Made by a program: the position numbers and the translations under genes. Source: Lasiosphaeris hirsuta (lineage: Eukaryota; Ascomycota; Sordariomycetes; Sordariales; Lasiosphaeriaceae). Taken from it: 64,000 bases of DNA. Shown here in pieces: positions 53,006 to 64,000 of the stretch (positions within the stretch are counted from its first letter, which is position 1; every line of letters starts with the position of its first letter). The notes beneath the pieces are model-generated. The model did no database searches. It was not told the origin of the DNA and saw only the letters and a list, made by a program, of their open reading frames with translations. The stretch is from the NCBI GenBank assembly GCA_030549175.1, contig JAUKUA010000007.1, positions 3,472,001 through 3,536,000 of the forward strand. Reading direction: 5' to 3'.

Positions 53006-56000
53006 GACGGACACCACGGTCGCAGAGGGTAGGTCAAAGAGCTGCGATCAGCGATGCTGTCGCGGGGAAGTGAAGAGGCAGAGCGGTGGAACAGTGGTTC
53101 GACGGTTCGATGGTGAGAGGGGTGAAAAGAGGTTTGTTAGGAGAACTGGCAAAGGCTAGAGCTCTGCAAGCTGTTGCCCGGATGTTGTTCGTTGTTCTAG
53201 GACAAAAACCTGACCGCGCTCAGGAACGCGTTGTGGGTTGTGTAGGTTTCGTGTCTCCGTGACTGCCCAAGTTGTGTCCTGAAAAAATGTGGGCAGTAAA
53301 AACTTGAGGTCGACCAAAGGGAAGTCAGGTGGGCAGCAGAAGCACTGGGCCTGGAATATTCTGCCAGCCATCACGGTCCTCGCCGTCACCGCCCTGCCTC
53401 CGGCTCACCCAGCATTCTCAAAGATCTTGCCTGATCTTGCACTGACACTGGTCTTGCTTTGACACCATGCCCAACTGCCATCGAGTGCTGCACGCTCGAC
53501 GTTGACCATCGCCCGACCACGTTATGTCACCACCGCGAGTAAGCGAGCTTCCTTGAGCTTCAACACATCCTGGAGAAAGGCCTGGTCGCATCTCTCGAAG
53601 ATGTGCTTCCTTGGTGATCGTTCCTTGACTCACATCCAAAGGGAAGGTGCGGCAAGAGTGCTGGCGTTCCGCAGCATGTTGGCAACGAACGGAAACGCGA
53701 AGGCACCGTACACCCTCTCCTAATCGGCTGATTCAACGTGTTGGATGAGTACTGACGTATTTGGCGTTGATAGGAAGCCGCATGGGCACTGCCCCTTTCT
53801 TCTATCAATCCCGGTTCCAGGGTGATGAGCTGGCTGGACCCGCGTGTTTTCGACCCCCTTTTTTTTTTTTTTTTTTTTTACAGAAACCCCAATTCTGAAA
53901 GGCTCCACATTTGCCAATTGAGCGCCCAAGTATTCTGGGCTACCCCTATCACGGCCGCTTAGTGCTTGCGTTGGCGATTTGAGCTTGTTGAGATATCGGG
54001 TCCTCGGACCAGTGTGGCTGCTGTGATAGGGGGTGCCCGGAGGTAGCGCTGAGACCTAGCACATGGTGCGGGCCCTAGACGGGATAGAGGGTGTTCAGGG
54101 GCAGCGCTGAGACCTGATACATACATGACGTACGGCCTGGTGTATGACCAGTTAGGTCTATGCTGCTGCGGGTGAGTCCACGATGCCGACTTACCAGCAC
54201 AGAGTGGAGTCCCGCCGTGTCGGAGTGCGGACATGTCAGCCGCAGCTCCGAGGATTCCAGCGGCTTCCGGATACTGAAGTGGAAGGGGCAGACCCGCATT
54301 CCCGCCGAGTGATGGACCTGCGCCCAGTGGCGATTGCGTGAAGGTGGTGAGTACCTTCCTTCCTGCTTTCTTTCGCAAGAAAGCAGGGCAATCTCGCTTC
54401 GCTCGTGGCCCACGTTCAAGCTGTTCAGCACAAGGGCATGATGAAGGGTTCAAGGCAACGATGACGACGTGATATTGGAACCAGAATCGAGGTCTTTGAC
54501 GTTGTTTGAGGTAGACTGCGCGTGGTTGGAGAGAAGAGAGGAGAGGGGAGAGGAGGGTAGAGAAAGAGGATGTCGATCCTGCGTGTGGTGGCTGTGGTCA
54601 GCCGCACAAGGGGCAGCTCCCCAAGTGAGAAAGAGCAACGGCCACCACACTTGAAACTCAAAATGCTTATTGGGCTCCTACCCAATTTCCCCGGGCTGCC
54701 CGGGCCTTAGCCGTTACTTTCCAAGGCCAGGAGTGCAGCACAAAACGAATATAGTTAGGAAGGAAAACAGGGTTCCCACTGATGTCGCCAACGGGTATGA
54801 GGCCATAACTACCTACGCGGCTGCCTGGGGCTCAGCTATTAATTTCCGGGCCGGGAGTGCGATTACAACAAACAGGATAGAAAGGAAAGCGACAAGAATT
54901 AGGACGGAAAAGGGAAACGACAAGAATTAGGACGGAAAAGGAAAACGGCATTGCCACTGATGTCGCCAGCGAGGATGAGGGTATCGCCACTTACCCTTGA
55001 TGCCTGGCGACATGCAAATGGTCAGCCCGGAAGACGCAGCTCACGCTCAAAAGCATCATCCTCAAGGGGTACCTTTCACTCCCATGTGCCAATGTGCCAT
55101 GCCCACCGAGACGACGCAGTGAACTTGTGTTTTGTCAAGCACTCACCAGCCAATGCCGGCTTTGTCAGAGGAATTCTACTCTTGATATACCTTACCTGTG
55201 GATTGTCCTTTTCAGAGCAGCCCTTGGCCTGCGGTCCATCTACCTAGGTAGTAAGCGCCGCCCTGGCCTCCTTACGTCAGGAAACACACTAACGTTTACA
55301 TTAAATAACTTGCCCTACATCTGATAGCACTTGTGGCCGGGTACTAGCAGCCCTTCGGGTCGTCAATGGTTGATCCATAGGTGTTGGAAGGGGGAAGCCA
55401 ACCGGGGCATCGGATACTCGAGCCGCAAGGGAGTATGGGGTCGGAATTTGACGTCTAGCCAGGAGGTTGACTGCAGGAAGGAACCGCACGGACGAAGCCA
55501 GTACTGCAGGAGATGGCTAGCCAAATCTTTTACCCCGGATTCCAGTAGCGCCATTTACGTCACAGTGTGTTGGAGCCATCAACTGCCACTACCTCGTCCC
55601 GGCCGACAATCGACTCCCAGTCTCCAATACAATCACACAATTTGCTAAAGCTCTCAGGGGGCGAAGCGCTTGCCATGGTGTCTGCCGCTGCATCAGTGTC
55701 AACGCACAAGCTAAAGGCCGGCGACGCGACGGCGGGGAGTAGGATCGGAGGGCTTTGCGCGCTGTCAGCCCTCGCCGCACGCTGGGATTTGACAACGGCA
55801 TCAGATCCCGGTCGACGCTTTCGAGGTTTGCCAAGCCATAACCGGACCCGGCTCCGCAACACGGCTGGCCTGGGCTGCCTTATTGCGTCTAGCACGTCGT
55901 GACGCGAGCCCCGAAAGCCCGAACGGGAATAAGCAACCCCACGAGGACAGGAGCAGCAGGGATCTCCCATCCAATTTCGCTCCCCGCATGCACCGGATCC

Positions 56001-56758
56001 GCTTTCTGGAGTCGTGGGTTTTTTTGTGTCACTGGGCGCTTGCCGAGGGCCATGTTTGGCATCTGTTAGGCGGGCAGTGGGAACACAGGCCAAAGACAAA
56101 CATGTCCTACCACGGGTCTCCCTGGCGCCCCCCTTCGAGTCCCGACCATTCAGCCGTCCCCCCAAGCCGGCTGCCCCACACCTGATTACCGTGTCTAAGT
56201 CCCGGCCCGCCCCCTCACGCAGCTTTACCCCCGTGGGCATGATGGCTTCTAGAAGATGGCCACGGCAGGACATTCTTGGACATGTCACTCTGGCGCGCGC
56301 CCAGCGTACCCCACACGGACACTCCACGAGAAAGGACCTGGACCAATGACCTTCTCCGGGTGCGGCTCCTACTGTTTGCCCTCGTCCTCGAGTCAGCCCT
56401 GAGCATCCCGAGCCTCTTGCCGCGTGCCTGGGTCCTCCCGTGTAGGTGCATCACACCTTCTGGACTTGGTTGCTCCCCTTTGCGGTGTCACCCCTGTTCT
56501 GGCCTATCGCCCGGGTTGAAGGCCGGTTCCTGGAATCTGGAGAGCCTCTAACTCAAATATCCTCCGAAACCCCCCAGTGAAACTCCTTTGTTCTCATCTC
56601 AACCACCTCAACCATCTCTTTACATTGCTCCCATCAGATTACGCCTGTCCACTTCTTGATACCTCTTTATACCTCTGCGAGTACTTAAAACACCGCTGTT
56701 CCTGTTCTCCCTCTCTTCTCCGCCGCCACCTTTTGGGTATCACAACACACACGACGTC
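53006..56758. other. 3.75-kb gene-less region with decayed repeats
   Basis: No gene is supported in 3,753 nt. It contains a T run of about 22 (about 53858-53879), two copies of a 57-nt-spaced repeat around GCGCTGAGACCT (54046 and 54103), an 11-bp hairpin (54362-54387) and the degenerate tandem repeat at 54693-54990. The last 200 nt form the CT-rich leader of the gene at 56759. Open frames here are short and change strand. Confidence 0.5.
54693..54990. repeat. Degenerate two-copy tandem repeat with inner 28-nt duplication
   Basis: Copy A (54693-54818) and copy B (54819-54990) share ggctgcc-ggg-ct-agc, a ccaggagtgc-like block, aggaaa-ac tracts and ccactgatgtcgcca. In copy B a 28-nt unit (gacaagaattaggacggaaa plus eight more) is present twice, at 54891-54918 and 54919-54946. 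No target-site or transposase is visible. Confidence 0.6.
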
Positions 56759-58853
<2,095 letters not shown>

Positions 58854-59433
58854 GACGGTGGGGGTGGTTTAGGGGGTTGTAGGGGGTTGGAGGAGGCGGG
58901 GAGAGAGTGGGGTTTTCGGATGATTTCCCTGACTTGTATTTTGAATTTTGATCGCATGGCACTGCCATGAGGAGCATACCCAAGGTCGATTTCTTTTTGT
59001 TATTTATACACTTCAATTTAGATTTTATTACTTCATTGGTACTTTGTGAGGTTTTTAGTGACTATGCTCTCCCAAGGTCCATGCCAGGTTCATGGGAAAG
59101 CATAACGAAAAGGGTAATTGTATTTGTCAAGTCGCCTAGCTACCGGGTACCGTACCCGGAGTTACAAGACATGGATTAAAAATAACGGTCATAAAACTTT
59201 TCTGCACTGAGCGGGCGGGGATCATGGGCAATCCATGAACAAATGGCAGAATAACCGAAGCCAATCCTTGCATTTCTATTCTTCTGCCAGCTCAAGGTGG
59301 TCTGGCCAAAAAATATCATCATGACGTAACTCTGCGGCCCTAATGTGAGGTGTGTGCAGGGGTGCGGTTTCTGCAGCCAACGGCTCGGGCGGGCGCAGGT
59401 TGCAGGGTCCTAGCACCATGCCGTCGCTGTGCA
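58854..59433. other. Intergenic region between convergent hydroxylase and GAD genes
   Basis: 580 nt of 3' flanks, partly AT-rich. No gene is supported. Confidence 0.5.
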
Positions 59434-61326
59434 CTAGCAGACGGCATGTGTCTTGCCCGTCTTGCCCTGGATCGAGTGCTTCTCATTCTGCGTTGGGGGG
59501 TATCCAGTCAGCACTCTCACGTCCCGTCGACAATACCCGAGACCGCGTCTCTTCGGGGCAGCATTTGCGGGCGCCGGGGCGCTCCCGTCGGGGGGCAGAG
59601 GGGGAGGAGGTGGAAGTGAGCGGGGCAGGGATCGTCTTACGCGGTACTGCTCAGGGTTATGAGTGGCCTTGCCGCTAGCCGTGTGGTGCTTGTGGATGAA
59701 CTCCTGCTGCTTGCGGATGCTCTCGGTGTCCATCTGCTGGAGGAGCTGCTGGCACAGCTTGATATCAGAAATGAGCCCGTCGCAGCGGTTGCGCGAAAAG
59801 TCCTCGCGCACCACGACGCGCAGCATCTTGAGGTTCTTGGTGTGCGGCGCCATGGTGTAGGCCGGGACCACCCACCCGCGAACGCGGAGCTGGTGGGCGA
59901 GGGCGAACTCGTCGTAGCTGCGCTCCTCTTCGTTGTCTTCGTCGAGGGGCGGCAGGCAGAAGGCAACGAGGGGCAGGCCCTCGCCTGACTTCTTCGACAT
60001 GATGACGAAGCCGAGTGCCTCGAGCGAGTCAGACAGGTAGTCGGCCGTGCGTGTCAGGTTGCTCATGATGGCGCGGTACCCGTGCTTGCCGAGCCGGATG
60101 AGCTGGTAGTACTGCCCGATGACTTGGCTGGCACCCTTGGAAAAGTTGAGCGTGAAGGAAGCCTGGTCGGCGCCGAGGTAGTTGATGTTGAAGACGAGCT
60201 CCTTGGGCAGGTACTCGGCGCTGCGCCAGACGACCCAGCCAACACCGGGGTAGACGAGACCGTACTAGAGGGGTTACGGGTTAGATCTGGCTAGTTGAGG
60301 GGGGAGGGCCAGCCGTACCTTGTGGCCAGACACGTTGATGGAAACAACATTGTTCAGGCGAAAGTCCCACTCGAGATCGGGGACAACGAAGGGCGCTACA
60401 AAGCCACCACTTGCAGCGTCAACGTGGATGGGGGTCTTGAGTCCCTTCTCATTCAGGAGGTCGTTGACGGCCTTAACGTCCTCGTACTCGCCAGTGTAGG
60501 TGGTGCCGAGGATTGCGCAGATGCCAATCGTATTCTCGTCAACGAGATTGACGGTCTCCTCGGGGTCAATGACGTAGCGCTCCTCGGTGCAGTAGACGAG
60601 CTTCTCCTCAACCTCAAAGTATCGGGTAGCTTTCTCCCAGCAGACCTGGACGGCTGACGACATGACGATATTGGGGCGGTCAAAAGGCTTGCCTTCAGCC
60701 TGGCGCTGGTTCTTCCAGCGCTTCTTCATAGCCAAGACGGCCAGCATGATGGCCTCGGAAGATCCGACGCACGAGGTTCCAATAGCGCCGGCATTCGCTT
60801 CCTGGTCCTGGGGGGCGTGGAACAAGCGACCGATCATCGACACGCATCGGTTCTGGATATCGGCTGACTGAGGGTATTCCTCATAGTCGATGAAGTTCTT
60901 GGAGAAGGACTCTGCCATGAGCTTCTCAGCTTCCTCTTCCTTAAAAGTTGTTAGCGAGTTTCTCTCAGGGGCTTGCCGGCGGTTTCACGTACCATGTAAG
61001 TCGTGACAAACGAAGCCAGGCTGTGTGACAGTCACTATCAGCTGCAAATTTTAGGACGTGGCTCTCTAAAAAGCATCGACTCACTTCAGCATGGGGTTTC
61101 CGTCAAGGCTCAGCTCATCCTTGATCATTCTATATGCCACTTCCTTCGGCATTTCGCATTCAGGCATCTCATGGCGGGGAAGGTCCTGGGCGGCGAACCT
61201 GGACCCGTAGACGCTAGTGGTGAAGGCGTCCTCATCATTGGCAAGCTGGAGATGAACCTTCTTGACGGCCTTGACGAGGTTGTCGTCAACCTCGACCTCT
61301 TTTGAGACGTTGGAGAGATGGACCAT
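59434..61326 (-). CDS. Glutamate decarboxylase
   Basis: A PLP enzyme converting glutamate to GABA and CO2 in the cytosol; linked in fungi to acid and oxidative stress and conidiation. Exons 61085-61326, 60993-61020, 60319-60939, 59641-60264 and 59434-59487 give 522 residues. Exon 2 is only 28 nt and supplies [10 protein letters not shown], a conserved stretch. The PLP lysine is Lys297 in NVSGHKYGL, whose codon ends exon 3. [17 protein letters not shown] carries the aspartate that binds the PLP ring nitrogen. The last intron (59488-59640) is 153 nt, in frame and free of stops; read through it would insert 51 Pro-rich residues. The spliced C-terminus [17 protein letters not shown] is more typical. 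Confidence 0.94.
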
Positions 61327-62768
61327 GGTGGAAGTGATACCAAGGTGAGGGAGCTTGCGTTGAGGCGGAGATGTCGGGTATCACAAGAAGCAGCTGGAAA
61401 ACAGGAGGACAACTGAAGAACGTTCTGGGAGGGGCGTGGCCGGGTATTTAAATATAGCAGACTTGATCCTTTTGTGTTTTCCGTCAGCTCTTGTGTGTGC
61501 AAGTACAACATGTGTCCCCAACTGCGTATGGGTTGTGTGGCCAGTGCTGATGTGGGGAGGAAGAAACCGTTTGGGTATCTCATGATCCACCATGCAATTG
61601 TGAGTCGCGAATCGCATGTCATGGGAGCTTACCTGGGTGCTGAAAAAGGGAATGGCGAACAAACAGAGCGCGTACCTAGGCCACGAGGATTGTGTGAGGG
61701 CAGGAAAGGAGAGGCCGCCAAGCCTTTTTAGATGTGTTGGAGGTTCGAGACAAAGGCGGGCAGGTGAGACGGGCAGGTTGGGCGACTTGGGCTGTGGCAG
61801 TGTTACCCACTTGGATTGGGGACCTGGGGAGTGCTCCTTCCCTGGATGGAAGTGACGCAACTTCACACTCGACAAAAGCTTGTCCCATCCTTCTCCTGGC
61901 GGAAAATCGGCACTAAGAAAAATGGAGATGCAGGCCCGTGGCGCGCCGTCCAGGGCGAGCGAATCAGGGCTTCACATTCCCCTAGCTTAGTGAGCTGTCC
62001 ACTGGAATGATCCGAAATTAGTGACCATGCACCCTTTCCCCTCACTCCCCGCACTTGTCAAGTTCCCAGCTGGTCCCCTTTGACAAACAATTCGCTCTTT
62101 CCTACCCATTGAGCTTCCTTGTCAGGCACCGATGCAATTCCCTCGCCGTTTCCGTGGTTCGATGCCGAGACGCAATCACGATCACTGCAAATCCTACTGC
62201 AACCTCTTGCCCGCCTGCGCGGCGCTCTTTTTGTTTCTGTCTCATTCGTGTTGACGCCCTGGCCACTCCACCATTGCATCAAGACGTAAACCGCCACCAA
62301 ACACCGAACCTCGAGGATGAATCAGCTTGGGAAGAGCATTTCTTTTTGGGGCTCACTCAGCGAAACATGTGTGCGACGTATGTTGACACTGAAACAGCTC
62401 AGAGTAAGCCTGGTCTTGGGCTGCAGAGTCTCGTTATCGTGACGCCGTATTGCCCCCAATCTTGCTTGCTGGATATTTTCTCCATGTTGGATGCTTTTTG
62501 CACGTCCAAGCTTGATGGGCTGCCTCCCAGCTCACCCTATCATTGGGGGCAAAACCCGCACGCCTCGCCCTTTTGGGTATGTATCTAGTTGCCCTGTCTC
62601 GGTTCTACCCATCAATCGGGAGCTAGTGTCGAGGCTCTTGCTCATAGGCCCAACCACTTTCGGTTACACAAGCTCCAAGTAACCCACTCAGTCGGAAAAC
62701 AAGGTAGGCGTATAAGCTGTCTCAGAACCAGCTAGAGACGGATGTTGCAGCTTGGACACGAGATTTCA
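61327..62768. other. Gene-less stretch between GAD and the formamidase
   Basis: 1,442 nt. It contains the GAD promoter and the 3' flank of the hydrolase gene. No coding or structural feature is convincing. Confidence 0.5.
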
Positions 62769-63745
62769 CTACACCCCCAACAAAACATCCCACAAAACCT
62801 CCGCCATCTTGTCTCCCCTCCCCCACATGTCATCGTGATCCCCAGCATCCTCAACCTCCACCACCTCCGTCCGCACCTCCCCTACCCACCCCTCCAGGTA
62901 CACCCTCATCGACTCCAGCTGCGAGGACGGCACCAGCGTATCCTCGCGGCTCTGCACCAACACCACCCTCTTCCCCCCTCCTCCTCCCACTCAGGAACCC
63001 ACCCCTCCGCCGTCGCCGGACACACGGCCCTCCAGACGGCCTCCTCAGGCCCAAACGCGCCCCTGATAAACTCCTCATACGGCCCCACCAAACCCTCCCA
63101 CCCCTCGGGCGGCGCCCGGATAAACCCCGCCAGGTCATACAACCCATTGAACCCCACCACCACCGCCGGCTTGCCCACCTCCGCCTCCACCCCCCACCGC
63201 CGCGGGTGCATCACGGCCTGCAGCGCCAGCGTCGCGCCGCAGCTGTGGCCCACCAGGACGTAGCGCCCGCGCGCCGCCCCCGCGCGCTGCAGGAATGCCA
63301 GCCCCGCCAGCACATCCGCAATGTGGTCGGGGTGGGCGGCCGCGCGCGCGGGGTCGCCGGGCGCCGGGTGTCCCGGGTGCGGCGAGAGGCGGTAATTGAG
63401 CGAGGCGATGCCTGCCAGCGGGGTCGGTCCGGCGGCGGCGGTGGCGGCGCGCTGCAGGAGGCGGGACGCCGCGGCGGTGAAGGAGGCCGCTGTCACGGCT
63501 GGGTCGCGCCAGGCGCCGCCGTGGATGTAGATCAGCCAGGTCCCGGGGCCCGAGGGGAGGGTGCTGGTTGTCGTGAGGAGGGAGGGCAGCCAGATGTCCA
63601 GGGTGTGCAGGGCGGTGCCGCCGCGGGTGGGCGCTAGGTACGGGAGGTGCTTGTGCCAGCCGATTGGCGCGGTGTTGGGGCCTGGGATGGGCGTCCAGGG
63701 CGCTGAGGCCCAGGTGAGGTGGTCGTTGTCGGCTGGTGTTGTCAT
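62769..63745 (-). CDS. BNA7: Kynurenine formamidase-like alpha/beta hydrolase, one frame break
   Basis: Hydrolyses N-formylkynurenine to kynurenine in tryptophan catabolism and the de novo NAD route. The ATG at 63745 starts a frame with the oxyanion motif YIHGGAWRDP (about 73-82) and the nucleophile elbow VGHSCGA (Ser168). After about residue 280 (EGWVPEWEEE) the frame shifts by one base in a six-C run (+ strand 62973-62978). The new frame continues at once as KRVVLVQSREDTLVPSSQL and VEVEDAGDHDDMW to the stop at 62769, supplying the catalytic Asp and His. Because both catalytic residues lie after the break, and the sequence is otherwise intact, a consensus error is more likely than a pseudogene. 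BNA7 is the best match, but a related esterase is possible. Confidence 0.75.
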
Positions 63746-64000
63746 TGTGCGTGAGGAGGTTTTGAGGGGGGTGTTGGGTGAGGGTGGGGGAATTTGGAAT
63801 ATTTGAAAAGACACCTACCTAGGTACCCTGTCGGGTCACCCCCCACATTGCGGGCGTCTGGCTTGTTTCCGGGCCGTCCCGAGTTTGGTGTAAGTTCAGG
63901 CGGGTTCTTTGACGAGGCATGCAGTGTCCCGTCGGAAGGCGTTGGGGCTATCGCTGAGGTGGAGAATAAAGCAAGGTATTCAGGGTTTGGGAAAATGAGG
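63746..64000. other. Upstream region of the formamidase at window end
   Basis: 255 nt, presumably the promoter of the gene read leftwards from 63745. Nothing else is seen. Confidence 0.4.

Noticed and set aside
53959..54453. Minus-strand open frames of 118-164 codons
   Set aside because: They overlap one another, include the direct repeats around GCGCTGAGACCT and have no recognisable domain.

Overview
The window is nuclear DNA of a filamentous ascomycete, most likely a member of the Sordariomycetes. The evidence is GC-rich coding sequence, introns of mostly 50-90 nt with GTAAGT-type donors and CTAAC branch sites, long CT-rich leaders, and gene content that includes a split two-subunit ATP-citrate lyase. 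The species is not identified. Exon structures were worked out by hand from splice consensus and protein continuity; no alignment or transcript data were available.

Left third (1-27.5 kb), mostly housekeeping genes: ALG11 (N-glycan assembly), TRM2 (tRNA m5U54), a CENP-Q/Fta7 kinetochore gene, a thioredoxin-fold ER membrane protein, a Cnl2/Nkp2 kinetochore gene, EAF3/MRG15, mitochondrial uL30m (MRPL33), the divergent pair ACL1/ACL2 that together make cytosolic acetyl-CoA from citrate, a GH72 beta-1,3-glucanosyltransferase with one frame break, and a UBL-WLM metalloprotease. Two inner-kinetochore genes lie about 2 kb apart. EAF3 has a 2,045-nt intron holding a complete 233-codon ORF on the same strand.

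Accessory island (27.8-30.1 kb): a LicD/Mnn4-like gene fragment cut off exactly at a perfect 23-bp inverted repeat, followed by tandem tRNA-like repeats and two RNA-polymerase-III-type units with A box, B box and T-run.

Middle (30.3-48 kb): a single-pass Ser/Gln-rich membrane protein with an Asn tract, ERD2, RFC5, uL16m (MRPL16) divergent from COX18/OXA2, the syntaxin PEP12 divergent from NDC1, DLT1, and a glycine-zipper-like protein.

Right part (48-64 kb): a five-exon 1,041-residue low-complexity protein with a conserved-looking C-terminal block, 3.75 kb of gene-less DNA with decayed repeats, then three catabolic genes: a phenol hydroxylase-type flavoprotein, glutamate decarboxylase, and a kynurenine formamidase-like hydrolase with a frame break.

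The observations most worth following up are two CENP-C-motif-like elements in the CENP-Q protein, its ATG-only first coding exon next to a uORF, the ORF nested in the EAF3 intron, the palindrome/tRNA-like island, and teloboxes in two promoters. The two 1-nt frame breaks in otherwise intact genes both fall in six-base G/C runs and are probably consensus errors.
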